Shown piece by piece: positions 28,419 through 37,882 of a stretch of DNA of 64,000 nucleotides. Each line of letters begins with the position of its first letter. Within the stretch, counting starts at the first letter, position 1. The notes under the pieces are model-generated. The model saw nothing but the letters and a program-made list of their open reading frames with translations, searched no databases and had not been told where the DNA came from. A program made the position numbers and the translations under genes. Source of the stretch: Micavibrio sp. (lineage in GTDB: Bacteria > Pseudomonadota > Alphaproteobacteria > Micavibrionales > Micavibrionaceae); NCBI GenBank assembly GCA_021604545.1, contig BQJE01000001.1:603444-667443 (forward strand). The letters run 5' to 3'.

Positions 28419-30018
28419 GGGTTTTCCCCTTCTCCTCTTTCTTTATTTCTTCTATCGGCGCAGCTTCAGGAATGACAATGATATCCTCAACGATGACATC
28501 CTCTTCAACCCGCTCTTCTTCTGCCAGAGGCTCTCGGTTGATATGCGCCTGATAATCACCAACCAACTTATCCACCGATGGTGTTATCCTGTCCATGACA
28601 ACACCCGGAAAAACACCCAGATAAAGCACCAGCAAGGCCAGCGGCACCAAAATACCGATCTCCCTTGGATTAAGGTCCAGCATCCCCGCCGCATCATTAT
28701 TTGCCTGCGGTCCGAAAATCACGCGGCGATAGAGCAACAGCATATAAGTCGCGCCCAATACTACGCCTGTGGTTGCAAAAGCCGCCACAATCGTATCAAC
28801 CTTGAACGCGCCCAGTAACGCCAGAAACTCACCGACAAAACCGCTGGTACCGGGCAGACCGACAGACCCCAGCATAAAGATCATAAACAACGTCGCATAG
28901 CGCGGCATATTATTCACCAACCCGCCGTAACGACCAATCTCGCGTGTGTGCAACCGGTCATAAACAACCCCAACGCACAGAAATAGGGCGGCCGAAATTA
29001 GACCATGGGAAAGCATCTGGAATATTCCACCCGCTACACCTTGCGCGGTCATGGTAAATATCCCCAAAGTCACAAAACCCATATGCGCCACCGAAGAATA
29101 AGCAATCAGCTTCTTCATATCTTCCTGCACCAGCGCAACCAGGGAAGTGTAAATAATCGCAATGACACTCAGCCAAAATACCAGCGGCGCAAAAAACAAG
29201 CTGGCATCAGGCAGCATCGGCAGGGAAAAACGCAAGAACCCATACCCCCCCATCTTCAATAGCACCCCGGCCAGAATAACCGAGCCCGCGGTTGGTGCCT
29301 CCACATGCGCGTCAGGCAACCAGGTGTGAACCGGCCACATCGGCATCTTGACAGCAAAACTGGCAAAAAACGCCAGCCACAGCCAGAGTTGCACCTTCAC
29401 TGCCACCGGATTCTCCATGAGAGTTGGAATATCCGTGGTGCCGGTTTGCGCATACAATGTGAGCAGCGCGACAAGCATCAGCACCGAACCAAGCAGCGTA
29501 TAGAGGAAAAACTTATAGGCCGAATAGACCCGCCTTGGGCCACCCCAAACACCGATAATAAGAAACATCGGGATCAGGACCGCTTCGAAAAAGACGTAAA
29601 ACAACACACTGTCCAGCGCACAAAATGCCCCCACCATGAAACTTTCCAGCACAAGGAAGGCAATCATATATTCTTTAACGCGGGTTTTAATCGCATCCCA
29701 GCTAGCCAAAATACAGATCGGTGTCAAGAACACCGAGAGCAGAACAAAGAAAACTGAAATGCCATCAACGCCCATATGGTACGTAAAACCGGGAGACGAA
29801 AACCATTCGACTTTTTCAACAAACTGAAATTCAGCGCTGGCGCCATCAAAGCCCTTATAAAGAAACAAGCCAAACGCCAATGCAAACAAAGATGTGTAAA
29901 GCGCCATATGCTTAACATTGCGCTCAACATCTTCAGCCGAACCCCTGATCATTAAAATGATCGCAACGCCCGCCAAAGGCAGGAACGTCATAATCGATAA
30001 AACTGGGAAATCAACCAT
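28411..30018 (-). CDS. nuoM: NADH-quinone oxidoreductase subunit M
   Basis: Second antiporter-like subunit of Complex I. The 535-residue protein has the fourteen-helix core with [20 protein letters not shown] and [19 protein letters not shown]. After the last helix there is an unusual hydrophilic tail of about 45 residues, mainly acidic ([18 protein letters not shown]) and then lysine-rich, that is not part of the conserved core. The ATG at 30018 (MVDFPVLS) overlaps the nuoL stop by eight bases; a longer non-ATG reading is unlikely. Confidence 0.97.
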   Translation of the reverse strand: MVDFPVLSIMTFLPLAGVAIILMIRGSAEDVERNVKHMALYTSLFALAFGLFLYKGFDGASAEFQFVEKVEWFSSPGFTYHMGVDGISVFFVLLSVFLTPICILASWDAIKTRVKEYMIAFLVLESFMVGAFCALDSVLFYVFFEAVLIPMFLIIGVWGGPRRVYSAYKFFLYTLLGSVLMLVALLTLYAQTGTTDIPTLMENPVAVKVQLWLWLAFFASFAVKMPMWPVHTWLPDAHVEAPTAGSVILAGVLLKMGGYGFLRFSLPMLPDASLFFAPLVFWLSVIAIIYTSLVALVQEDMKKLIAYSSVAHMGFVTLGIFTMTAQGVAGGIFQMLSHGLISAALFLCVGVVYDRLHTREIGRYGGLVNNMPRYATLFMIFMLGSVGLPGTSGFVGEFLALLGAFKVDTIVAAFATTGVVLGATYMLLLYRRVIFGPQANNDAAGMLDLNPREIGILVPLALLVLYLGVFPGVVMDRITPSVDKLVGDYQAHINREPLAEEERVEEDVIVEDIIVIPEAAPIEEIKKEEKGKTHD

Positions 30019-32086
30019 ATCCGCCCCTAAACACAAACCACGAAACAATACCAATCACAGCAATCATCATGACCAATGCATATTGATAGACGTAGCCACT
30101 TTGAAAACGGCTGAGCATTCCGGCCGTTCTAAGCGTTTTCCGCGCGATGCCATCGGGACCAAGCCGGTCGATCGTATTTTGATCGCCCTTCACCCAGAAC
30201 ACATTTCCAATTTTAAACGCTGGCTTCACAAACAGACGATCATAAAGCTCATCAAAGAACCATTTGTTAAACAGCAGAGTGTGAATCGGCTTAAATATCC
30301 TAACAACAGTAACGGGAATGCCAGTGAAAAACATATAGGCCAGATAACCCAGCCCTATACCCAGCAAACCAACAAGCAACGGCATTTTCTTTACCCAGAA
30401 TGGCGCACCATGCGCCGCATCGACCGTATCATTTTCATCTTTCACAAACAGAGATTCTCCCCAAAAACTTTCCTTATCCCAGGCGATGCGATGCCCCTCT
30501 GCCTCTTCTTTTTTGTGAACGCCATCTTTGGTTACAACGAATGTTTCCTGATGAGGCCCTTCTTCTTCGTGATGCTCTTGCGCCACCTCTTCATGCCCAC
30601 TCTCTGCACCGTGATGGCTGCCACCAACAAAGCCACCATAAAAAATGAACCCAGCCAGCACCGCCCCTGTCGCCAGCACAAAAAGCGGGGCCAACATCAC
30701 CGCCGGTGACTCATGAATATGCTTCATGACCTTTTGATGGGCGCGTGGTGGCCCATGGAACGTCATCAAAATAAGCCGCCAGCTATAAAACGCTGTCATG
30801 AACGCCGCTGCAATTCCGGCCCAATAAGCAAAATTACCAAACCATGTGTGATCAGCCCACGCCGCCTCCAGCACAATATCCTTGGAGAAATACCCGGCAA
30901 ACGGTGGAATACCCGCCAGCGCCAGCGATCCAACCCACATCAGCGCATAGGTCACAGGGATTTTCTTATAAAGCCCACCCATCTTGCGCATATCCTGTTC
31001 ATTGCTCATCGCATGAATGACCGAACCGGCACCAAGAAACAGCAGCGCCTTAAAAAACGCATGGGTCATCAGATGAAAGATCGCAGCGCTATAAGCCGAC
31101 ACACCAAGGGCAAAAAACATATAGCCAAGCTGGCTCATGGTTGAATAGGCAATCACACGTTTGATATCAAACTGCGTCATACCAATCGTCGCCGCGACAA
31201 AGGCTGTCGACGCCCCTACAACCGCCACCACCATCAAGGCGTCCGGCGCATATTCAAACACTGGTGACATCCGCGCCACCAAAAACACACCAGCTGTGAC
31301 CATCGTCGCCGCATGAATAAGCGCAGAGACCGGCGTTGGCCCCTCCATCGCATCCGGCAGCCAGGTATGCAGGCCCAGCTGCGCCGACTTGCCCATCGCC
31401 CCCATAAACAGCAGCAGGCATATCAGCGTCAGCGCATGTAGCTCAAAACCAAAGAATTCAATCGTGTTTTCGGCCACCGCGCCAGCCTGCTCAAACATCA
31501 CATCAAATTCAACCGAGCCGAACACCACAAACGCCGCCATTGTCCCGAGCGCCAGGCCGAAATCACCGATCCGATTCACAACAAAGGCTTTCACGGCCGC
31601 CGCATTGGCGCTGTGTTTGTGGTTCCAAAAGCCAATAAGCAAATAAGAACAAAGCCCCACACCTTCCCAACCAAAGAAAAGCTGGAGCAGATTATCGGCA
31701 CTCACCAACATCAACATCGCAAAGGTAAACAGGCTTAAATACGCCATAAAGCGCGCTTTGTGATCGTCATGGCCCATATAGCCGACGGAATAAACATGCA
31801 CGCAGGCGGAAACAATGTTTACCACGCACATCATCACAACCGAGAGCTGATCAATCCGCAGCGCCCACGATACATTAAAATCGCCCGAGGTAATCCACTC
31901 GCTTAACACGGCTGTATAAGGATGACCCGCCAAAATAACAGTAAAAAACAGCGAACACGCCGCTAGTGCCGCAACAATCATCCCGGCACAGGTGACAAAC
32001 TGTGCGCCCTTGTCGCCAATCTGCTTGCCAAACAAAGCGGCAATCAAAAATCCAAACAGCGGTGGAAAGACGGCAAGGAGTTCCAT
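30011..32086 (-). CDS. nuoL: NADH-quinone oxidoreductase subunit L
   Basis: Distal proton-pumping subunit of Complex I, with the long lateral helix at its C-terminus. The 691-residue protein has [22 protein letters not shown] and [19 protein letters not shown]. Between core helices, around residues 480-560, there is an extended hydrophilic loop very rich in His and Glu ([18 protein letters not shown]) that could bind metal or be a flexible linker. The C-terminus contains the predicted horizontal helix and final anchor. It lies eight bases after nuoK. Confidence 0.97.
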   Translation of the reverse strand: MELLAVFPPLFGFLIAALFGKQIGDKGAQFVTCAGMIVAALAACSLFFTVILAGHPYTAVLSEWITSGDFNVSWALRIDQLSVVMMCVVNIVSACVHVYSVGYMGHDDHKARFMAYLSLFTFAMLMLVSADNLLQLFFGWEGVGLCSYLLIGFWNHKHSANAAAVKAFVVNRIGDFGLALGTMAAFVVFGSVEFDVMFEQAGAVAENTIEFFGFELHALTLICLLLFMGAMGKSAQLGLHTWLPDAMEGPTPVSALIHAATMVTAGVFLVARMSPVFEYAPDALMVVAVVGASTAFVAATIGMTQFDIKRVIAYSTMSQLGYMFFALGVSAYSAAIFHLMTHAFFKALLFLGAGSVIHAMSNEQDMRKMGGLYKKIPVTYALMWVGSLALAGIPPFAGYFSKDIVLEAAWADHTWFGNFAYWAGIAAAFMTAFYSWRLILMTFHGPPRAHQKVMKHIHESPAVMLAPLFVLATGAVLAGFIFYGGFVGGSHHGAESGHEEVAQEHHEEEGPHQETFVVTKDGVHKKEEAEGHRIAWDKESFWGESLFVKDENDTVDAAHGAPFWVKKMPLLVGLLGIGLGYLAYMFFTGIPVTVVRIFKPIHTLLFNKWFFDELYDRLFVKPAFKIGNVFWVKGDQNTIDRLGPDGIARKTLRTAGMLSRFQSGYVYQYALVMMIAVIGIVSWFVFRGGYG

Positions 32087-32093
32087 TAACGCG

Positions 32094-32405
32094 CTACCCT
32101 CTCATTGCTGAAATATCTTCCACGGCAATCGAGCCTTTATTGCGGAAGAAGGTGACAAGAATAGCCAGACCAATCGCTGCCTCAGCTGCCGCCACGGTGA
32201 GAATAAACATCGTAAAAACCTGCCCGGTTAGATCGTTCAGATACGCCGAGAACGCAACAAAATTGATATTGACGGCCAGCAACATCAGCTCAATCGACAT
32301 CAGGATAACAATGACGTTCTTGCGATTGAGAAAAATTCCAAACACGCCAATAGTAAACAGCAAGGCCGCCAGCGTCAGGTAATGCGATAATCCGATCTCA
32401 ATCAT
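32094..32405 (-). CDS. nuoK: NADH-quinone oxidoreductase subunit K
   Basis: Small Complex I membrane subunit of 103 residues with three transmembrane helices. It carries conserved acidic residues in helices two and three ([20 protein letters not shown] and [13 protein letters not shown]), which belong to the proton path. It is directly adjacent to nuoJ with a one-base gap and precedes nuoL. Confidence 0.97.
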   Translation of the reverse strand: MIEIGLSHYLTLAALLFTIGVFGIFLNRKNVIVILMSIELMLLAVNINFVAFSAYLNDLTGQVFTMFILTVAAAEAAIGLAILVTFFRNKGSIAVEDISAMRG

Positions 32406-32406
32406 C

Positions 32407-33021
32407 CTACACCCCCGTCTTTGGTGTTATTTTTTGAATTTCCAACACATCCGCCGGGTTACGGGCCTGCTGATCCGACACAGCCTGTTTCCGCACACCA
32501 GCCCTCGTTCTGTGGGTCAGGACAATCGCCCCGATCATCGCCACAAACAAGATCAGCCCGGCCGTCTGGAACGCAAAAATGTAATTGGTATAAATCAGCT
32601 GCCCCAGCGCCTCGGTGTTATTCTGTCCGGCAAAAGCGGCCACTGGGTCGGCTATATTTTGCTCACGCCCCGGTACAAACTGCCAGGTCCCGTAGAGCAT
32701 AACCAGCTCGGTCAGCAACACCGCCCCAATCACCATCCCAATCGGTACATACTGCATCGCGCCTTTGCGCATATCCGAAAAGTTGATGTCCAGCATCATC
32801 ACCACAAACAAAAACAGTACCGCCACCGCGCCAACATAAACGATCACCAGAATGAGTGCGATAAATTCTGCGCCTAACATCACAAACAGCCCGGCCGCAT
32901 TAAAAAACGCCAGCACTAGAAACAAAACGGAATGAACGGGATTGCGCGCTGTAATAACCATAAGCGCACTGACTGTCAGGATACCGGCGAAAAGATAAAA
33001 GGCGAATGCCTGTACGATCAT
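32407..33021 (-). CDS. nuoJ: NADH-quinone oxidoreductase subunit J
   Basis: Complex I membrane subunit with five predicted helices and the conserved [30 protein letters not shown] third helix (around residues 55-80). The 204-residue form starting [13 protein letters not shown] at 33021 is chosen; an upstream in-frame ATG at 33066 adds 15 unconserved residues. Its upstream neighbour is a divergent pagL-like gene rather than nuoI, so the nuoJKLMN-birA-coaX-rnj block needs its own promoter in the 205-base gap. Confidence 0.95.
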   Translation of the reverse strand: MIVQAFAFYLFAGILTVSALMVITARNPVHSVLFLVLAFFNAAGLFVMLGAEFIALILVIVYVGAVAVLFLFVVMMLDINFSDMRKGAMQYVPIGMVIGAVLLTELVMLYGTWQFVPGREQNIADPVAAFAGQNNTEALGQLIYTNYIFAFQTAGLILFVAMIGAIVLTHRTRAGVRKQAVSDQQARNPADVLEIQKITPKTGV

Positions 33022-33226
33022 GAAAAATCTCTGTTTTTGAACGGCTTCTGCCACAAACTTACCCATGTTTTTTAGTCTTTTCTGCCGATTCCCGCAAGGC
33101 TTGAGCGTGAAATAATCCCCCCTTTCTTTTCGGTTGATTTTACTGGCAAAAATGTCAAAATAAGACTATCTGTATTTCCGCAAATCATGCGGGTTAGCAA
33201 CAGTCATAAAAACAAGGAAACACACA

Positions 33227-33739
33227 GTGAAGAACATATTTTTAATGAGCGCATTGGCGCTATTGGTCATGGGATACACCACACAGGCGCAGGCACAGGA
33301 TGCTGACGGTACTGACTTTCTTAGCCTCGGTGTTGGCTACTATGACATTGGCGACGATGACGGTGCCGCCGACTTCCGCCTCGAATATCGCGATGGCCAT
33401 AACTATTTCTGGAACATCAAACCCTGGGTCGGCGCAGAGGTAACCTCCGATGCCTCCATCTGGGTTGGTGCTGGCGTATTGGGAGATTGGGAAATTTCGC
33501 CGCAGGTTTATGTAATACCTAGCTTTGGCGCCGGCTTTTATGAAGATGGCGGTAGCGACAAAGACCTTGATTACTTCATCGAGTTCCGTTCACAGATTGA
33601 ATTAGCCTATGAATTCCAAAACCAGCAGCGCCTTGGTGTTGCCTTTGGACATATCTCCAATGCCAGCCTGGGCGACAGAAACCCTGGCACAGAAATCCTG
33701 AACCTGTACTACCATGTACCGGTTGACGGATTGTTTTAG
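33227..33739 (+). CDS. pagL: PagL-like lipid A 3-O-deacylase
   Basis: A predicted outer-membrane enzyme that removes the 3-linked acyl chain of lipid A. The 170-residue protein has a signal peptide (cleavage near QAQA, about residue 24), alternating beta-barrel strands and the PagL active-site block GHISNASLGDRNPGTE, with His142, Ser144 and Glu156. The spacing (H-x-S, then Glu twelve residues after Ser) equals that of the Pseudomonas PagL triad. It ends in phenylalanine, as outer-membrane barrels do. GTG start with an AAGGAA site. It is a single gene set between nuoJ and nuoI. Confidence 0.85.
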   Translation: MKNIFLMSALALLVMGYTTQAQAQDADGTDFLSLGVGYYDIGDDDGAADFRLEYRDGHNYFWNIKPWVGAEVTSDASIWVGAGVLGDWEISPQVYVIPSFGAGFYEDGGSDKDLDYFIEFRSQIELAYEFQNQQRLGVAFGHISNASLGDRNPGTEILNLYYHVPVDGLF

Positions 33740-33827
33740 GGTTTTTCTATAAAACACTTGCTATGAATTCACTGGGCATGCTACCTATCTCTTTTTGTAA
33801 ACAATATTATGAATAAGAGCATTTACC

Positions 33828-34406
33828 ATGAGCAACAAAAACCCTCTCACGACTATTCTCAGCATTTTCGCTAAAACCACGATAAAAGAGCCTGCGGAAC
33901 CGTTGATTGACATTGAAGCCGTCAAAGGTGTGTTTCAAAACTCTGATCACGAGGGCTGGGTCACTACTTGTGAATCTTTAAAATATTTACCAGAATCAAA
34001 GGCTAAGGAACTCATTTCCTTTTTAAAGGATTTTCTGAAAGACCCAGACGATCTGCAGAATTCAGAAGATCGAAGAGATGAAGCGATTAAGAAAAAAAAG
34101 GTGCTAGAAGAAAAAATAACACTTCAGGAAAGATCTGCTCTTGGCCTTGTCTTTCTATACTGCCGACACAAAGGCGATCTTAGCGGTGTTATGCCAGCAA
34201 CACTTTTTATCCAAGGTCTGGAAAGTAAAAATCCCAAAGTACGTAACCACTTTGGTCACGCGCTAGCCACGAAACCCTGGGAGAATTCGGATATAGCAGT
34301 CGCCCTGCTTCACGAAGAGGGCGGTGTATTTGAGGCGGCCCATAAAGAAGTACAGCACCTAACGGAACATCTGCGAGAGGAAGAACCCAGCCCGCCACCT
34401 ACCTAA
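33828..34406 (+). CDS. Hypothetical protein, 192 aa
   Basis: A soluble, highly charged protein of unknown family with no signal peptide or membrane segment. It is mostly helical by composition, with a lysine/glutamate-rich central helix ([19 protein letters not shown]) and a proline-rich end (EEPSPPPT). The repeated helical segments ([20 protein letters not shown] and [16 protein letters not shown]) hint at a HEAT-like solenoid, but this is a weak impression. It converges on nuoI with a four-base overlap. Confidence 0.6.
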   Translation: MSNKNPLTTILSIFAKTTIKEPAEPLIDIEAVKGVFQNSDHEGWVTTCESLKYLPESKAKELISFLKDFLKDPDDLQNSEDRRDEAIKKKKVLEEKITLQERSALGLVFLYCRHKGDLSGVMPATLFIQGLESKNPKVRNHFGHALATKPWENSDIAVALLHEEGGVFEAAHKEVQHLTEHLREEEPSPPPT

Positions 34407-34891
34407 CGATACGGCGCATCGGCGAGTAAATTTGCAGCTATCTGTGCTTCCCAGCGATCACCATTTTCGAGCAGCTTATCCTTGTTGTAATACAGCTCTT
34501 CGCGCGTCTCGGTCGCGAATTCAAAATTCGGCCCCTCGACAATCGCATCCACCGGGCACGCCTCGGCGCACAGCCCGCAATAAATACATTTGGTCATATC
34601 GATATCATAACGCGTTGTCCGCCTAGAGCCATCTTCGCGCGGCTCAGCCTCAATCGTAATCGCCAAAGCCGGGCAAATCGCCTCACACAATTTACAGGCA
34701 ATGCAACGCTCCTCACCATTGGGATAACGCCGCAGCGCATGCTCACCGCGAAAGCGCGGGCTAATCGGCCCTTTTTCATACGGATAATTAATCGTCACGC
34801 GCGGCATAAAGAACATGTATTTCAGGGTCAACATGAACCCCTTCACGATCTCGGTCAGTAAAAATGCGCGCGCGTAATTATCAAAAGCCAT
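34403..34891 (-). CDS. nuoI: NADH-quinone oxidoreductase subunit I
   Basis: Carries the two 4Fe-4S clusters N6a and N6b that pass electrons to NuoB in the Complex I arm. The 162-residue protein has [12 protein letters not shown] and [12 protein letters not shown], each with four cysteines. The N-terminal helix lies on the membrane. The ATG at 34891 ([14 protein letters not shown]) is preferred over an extension to 34966. The gene is isolated: plus-strand genes lie on both sides, so it has lost its usual nuoH-nuoI-nuoJ transcript and needs its own promoter. Confidence 0.97.
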   Translation of the reverse strand: MAFDNYARAFLLTEIVKGFMLTLKYMFFMPRVTINYPYEKGPISPRFRGEHALRRYPNGEERCIACKLCEAICPALAITIEAEPREDGSRRTTRYDIDMTKCIYCGLCAEACPVDAIVEGPNFEFATETREELYYNKDKLLENGDRWEAQIAANLLADAPYR

Positions 34892-34901
34892 GCTCTTTTT
34901 T

Positions 34902-34929
34902 ACCACGAAGCCCCAAAGACACGAAACGA
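34902..34929. repeat. Short ACCACGAAG-type intergenic repeat
   Basis: The 28-bp stretch beginning ACCACGAAGCCCCAAAGACA resembles a degenerate intergenic sequence (ACCACGAAG...CACGAA) seen scattered in many bacterial genomes. It lies directly upstream of the nuoI start. Family membership is judged by appearance only. Confidence 0.35.
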
Positions 34930-34946
34930 AAACATGAGCGCATACA

Positions 34947-34975
34947 TTGACATATGTTAAAGACAAAGCTATGGA
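34947..34975 (+). promoter_or_regulatory. Sigma-70-type promoter for the 35014 lipoprotein (candidate)
   Basis: TTGACA (34947-34952), 17-base spacer, TATGGA (34970-34975), 38 bases before the lipoprotein start. Confidence 0.45.
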
Positions 34976-35013
34976 TAGCTATCTATTACTTCAAGAACAA
35001 AAGTGAGCGTAAA

Positions 35014-35340
35014 ATGGCATTGAGTAAATGGACAGTACCAGTTTTAAGTATCGTAGCTATATTTGCAGGGTGTAGCTCGGAAAAAAGCCCTCCCAGCATT
35101 CAAGAGCAGTTAACAGAAGTAATGGAGCGTTCAGGGCACGGCAGCGGAATGAAATACACTCACAAAAATCCCTTAAAAGTGACCGGAGACACTTTTGAAG
35201 CACACGTTGTGTTTAATGGCGTTGGGGATGCGGATAAGTTCTGCAGACTATATACTGCTACATTAATGCCTAAGGATATGCACCAGGAAAATGCAGCTGA
35301 ACTAAGAAACACTGTTGTGTTTATAACAGCGTGCCCATAG
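35014..35340 (+). CDS. Small predicted lipoprotein
   Basis: A 108-residue protein with a lipoprotein signal (MALSKWTVPVLSIVAIFAGC, lipid-attachment Cys20, then SSEK). The absence of Asp at +2 suggests export to the outer membrane by LolCD. The mature part is short with two further cysteines (KFCRLYTA and the terminal TACP). No family recognised. The start at 35014 is chosen because it begins the signal peptide; an upstream ATG at 34954 would place 20 residues ahead of it. It stands alone between nuoI and a convergent lipoprotein gene. Confidence 0.65.
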   Translation: MALSKWTVPVLSIVAIFAGCSSEKSPPSIQEQLTEVMERSGHGSGMKYTHKNPLKVTGDTFEAHVVFNGVGDADKFCRLYTATLMPKDMHQENAAELRNTVVFITACP

Positions 35341-35344
35341 CCAT

Positions 35345-36007
35345 TCAAAAAACCTTCTCACTGATAAGCTCGGCACAACGTTTGGACTGCCTGTAAATAT
35401 AGCGCTTCATCAGCCGCGAGTCATCTTTTAGCAATTTATACTTCGTCGGCGCCTCGGCCAGAGGCAAACTTGATGTATTGCCCATACAAACATGGCGGGC
35501 CAGCACCGTACCCGCCTCAAGATCATATAAATTCATCAACGCGCGAACTTTCACAATATAGCGCGTGCGACTTTTGGGATGCGGCGTAATACCCCAATCC
35601 ATCGTCTCAACATCAAGAACAATACCGTTTTCATAGCCATTCGCCTTCGCCCATGCCACCATATCCGTAGGTTTTTCCTCGCCCTCAAAAGAAATAGTCT
35701 CCGGCTTCGTTGTTACCGCATATTTCTTTTTCAGATCGCCCACCAAAGCCCGTTCAATGATTTCGGAAGGCGGGCGCAGTTTTTCGGTTTTAGAAGACTC
35801 TTCCTCGGTGTTGCCAATATCCACCAGCGTATTCAGCATATCTTTGCCTGAGACAAAATAATGCGCTTCGACGACATCCTCTTTCACCAGATATATCTTT
35901 TTGTTGGCCAGTTCCTTTTGTTCTTCCTTCTCAAGTGCAAGCTTAACCGAAGGCAAGGATTCACAGGCCCCTAAAAGCAATAAAATACCGCACAGAAAAA
36001 AACGCAT
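35345..36007 (-). CDS. Predicted lipoprotein, unknown function
   Basis: A 220-residue protein with a lipobox (MRFFLCGILLLLGAC, Cys15). The mature part has a charged start (KLALEKEEQKELANKKIYLV) and a domain ending with a basic segment (RLMKRYIYRQSKRCAELI). The ATG at 36007 begins one base after the nuoH stop, so it is translated with the nuoH transcript; in-frame starts at 36019 and 36037 lie within nuoH. No family recognised. It converges on the small lipoprotein at 35014 with a four-base gap. Confidence 0.7.
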   Translation of the reverse strand: MRFFLCGILLLLGACESLPSVKLALEKEEQKELANKKIYLVKEDVVEAHYFVSGKDMLNTLVDIGNTEEESSKTEKLRPPSEIIERALVGDLKKKYAVTTKPETISFEGEEKPTDMVAWAKANGYENGIVLDVETMDWGITPHPKSRTRYIVKVRALMNLYDLEAGTVLARHVCMGNTSSLPLAEAPTKYKLLKDDSRLMKRYIYRQSKRCAELISEKVF

Positions 36008-36008
36008 A

Positions 36009-37154
36009 CTATTCTTCATCAACGGCCTCATCACCAACGATCTCGTCGCCTACACTTTCTATAGCACGCAGAATTTCTTCTCCACCCTCGATCAAGCTTT
36101 CGACACTACGCTCGACTGGGGCCAACAGGTTTGCCTTTTCTTTTTGTCCTGGCAAGGCGTCGAGCGACAATAATGTTCCTGACACAATAACAACCCAAGC
36201 CAATGTCAGCGGCAGAAATATTTTCCAGCCCAGCCGCATAAGTTGATCATAGCGGAACCTTGGCAAGGTTGCCCGCGACCACAGAAAGAAGAACAAAACC
36301 CCGGCCGTTTTAAGTGCAAACCATACGATACCGGGCACAAAGGTTAAAAAGCCCAAAAGTGGCAACGGCAACCAGCCGCCAAGGAACAAAATCACAGCCA
36401 TCGCGCTCATCAAAATCATATTTGCGTATTCACCCAGGAAAAACAGCGCATAAGTCATCGCTGAATATTCAACCATAAACCCGCCGGTAATCTCCGACTC
36501 GCCCTCCGGCAAATCAAACGGCGTGCGGTTGGTCTCGGCCAAAATGGACACGAGGAATACGATAAACATAGGAAACAGCAATACCTGCATCCAGATCGGG
36601 CGCGGCGCCAGCACAATTTCCTGCATATTCAGCGAGCCGGTGCAAAGCAACACACACACAATAATGAGGCCCATAGACACTTCGTACGACACCATCTGCG
36701 AAGCGGAGCGTAACCCTCCCAAAAACGCATAGCGCGAATTCGAGGCCCACCCGGCCATGATAATGCCGTAAACGCCCATCGATGAAATTGCAAAGAGGTA
36801 CAAAATACCGACATTGATATTGGCTAGCACCCAGCCTTTATCGAACGGAATCACCGCCCAGGCCACCAATGACAGAGCAAACAACATCATCGGCGCCAGC
36901 AAAAATACCACGCGGTGCGCCTGACTTGGGATAATAGTTTCCTTGGAAAAAAGCTTTATGCCATCGGCAATCGGTTGCAGCAACCCAAACGGCCCAACGG
37001 TCATCGGCCCCTGCCTGCGCTGCATCCCGCCAAGAACCTTGCGCTCAGCGTAAGTCAGATAAGCAACAGAAAACATCACCCCGCCAACGATCAGGACGAT
37101 GTATAACAACGTCCACGCCGTCCAGATTCCGTATGTGTTCCAAAGTTCAATCAT
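36009..37154 (-). CDS. nuoH: NADH-quinone oxidoreductase subunit H
   Basis: The quinone-site membrane subunit of Complex I. The 381-residue protein has eight to nine transmembrane helices, the [28 protein letters not shown] cytoplasmic loop near residue 45-70, and the [14 protein letters not shown] motif. After the last helix it carries a non-conserved acidic extension of about 40 residues (from ALPGQKEKA to EAVDEE). Its start overlaps the upstream unknown gene by eight bases. Confidence 0.97.
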   Translation of the reverse strand: MIELWNTYGIWTAWTLLYIVLIVGGVMFSVAYLTYAERKVLGGMQRRQGPMTVGPFGLLQPIADGIKLFSKETIIPSQAHRVVFLLAPMMLFALSLVAWAVIPFDKGWVLANINVGILYLFAISSMGVYGIIMAGWASNSRYAFLGGLRSASQMVSYEVSMGLIIVCVLLCTGSLNMQEIVLAPRPIWMQVLLFPMFIVFLVSILAETNRTPFDLPEGESEITGGFMVEYSAMTYALFFLGEYANMILMSAMAVILFLGGWLPLPLLGFLTFVPGIVWFALKTAGVLFFFLWSRATLPRFRYDQLMRLGWKIFLPLTLAWVVIVSGTLLSLDALPGQKEKANLLAPVERSVESLIEGGEEILRAIESVGDEIVGDEAVDEE

Positions 37155-37467
37155 TTAACCACCCATGCTTAACTAAAGTTTCTTGTGCCAATTTTTTAAC
37201 TTTCGGCCATTCTTCATGTGAATATATAGTTTCAAAATTATCTATAGTTTGTGGTAAGCAGGAACCGAATTTATTAAGTTCATTTGCAAATAAAGTGAGC
37301 GATTCACGTTCATGGGGCTCAAAGCTTTCTTCAAAAATTTGCGACTGAGGAACATAAAAATCATCCCATAAATTAAACATAGAATTAGGATCAGACACTC
37401 TATCTTCATTTGAAAAACTTTCTAAAACAGACAACAAATTACCTTTCAAATTATTCTCTTGTTTCAT
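37147..37467 (-). CDS. Hypothetical protein, 106 aa
   Basis: A small acidic soluble protein of unknown family, rich in Glu, Asn and Phe ([19 protein letters not shown]). No signal peptide or membrane helix. It is inserted between the MazG-like gene (10-base gap) and nuoH (eight-base overlap), so it is on the nuoG-nuoH transcript. Base composition is AT-rich relative to the adjoining nuo genes, which suggests late addition to the operon. No function proposed. Confidence 0.6.
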   Translation of the reverse strand: MKQENNLKGNLLSVLESFSNEDRVSDPNSMFNLWDDFYVPQSQIFEESFEPHERESLTLFANELNKFGSCLPQTIDNFETIYSHEEWPKVKKLAQETLVKHGWLND

Positions 37468-37477
37468 TATCGGATTC

Positions 37478-37882
37478 TTACGCTGCCTTCTCTCTAACTT
37501 TAATAAACTTAGCCAAATCAGGCTTCCAGTAATTCGGGCCCTTCAGCACCTTGCCGTCACCTTCACGGCGGATCGGTTTGCCGTCCTCGCCAAGCTTGCT
37601 CATATTCGACGCATGCACCTCGTCAAACGCCGCTGTCTTCACGTCATGGAGGCCAAACGACAAATACGCGCCATCGAGCACATACTGTAAGTCCGTCAGC
37701 GCATCCAGCACTTCAACTATATCACCGTCTTTTAACGCCTCCTGCAATTCTTCCAGCTCCTCGGCCAGCAAATTAATCCGCAACTCATTGGTCTGCGCAT
37801 CTGTTATATGCGGCTTCTCTTTCACCGGCAAACCATAGGTTTCGTGAAATTCCTGCACTTGTTCTAGGGTGGTTTTAGTCAT
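37478..37882 (-). CDS. MazG-like nucleoside triphosphate pyrophosphohydrolase
   Basis: A 134-residue all-alpha NTP pyrophosphohydrolase-like protein, probably cleaving NTPs or dNTPs to monophosphates for nucleotide-pool cleaning. The metal-binding acidic residues are visible in LLAEELEELQEAL and, after a short gap, EVLDALTDLQYVLDGA (ExxE...ExxD arrangement). The C-terminus has a substrate-loop-like NMSKLGEDGKPI and KGPNYWKPDL. It overlaps nuoG by four bases. It resembles phage and bacterial HisE/MazG-superfamily proteins; the exact substrate is unknown. Confidence 0.8.
   Translation of the reverse strand: MTKTTLEQVQEFHETYGLPVKEKPHITDAQTNELRINLLAEELEELQEALKDGDIVEVLDALTDLQYVLDGAYLSFGLHDVKTAAFDEVHASNMSKLGEDGKPIRREGDGKVLKGPNYWKPDLAKFIKVREKAA

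Noticed and set aside
29918..30709. Open frame opposite nuoL/nuoM (263 codons)
   Set aside because: Antisense to two conserved nuo genes; composition reflects the complement of membrane helices.
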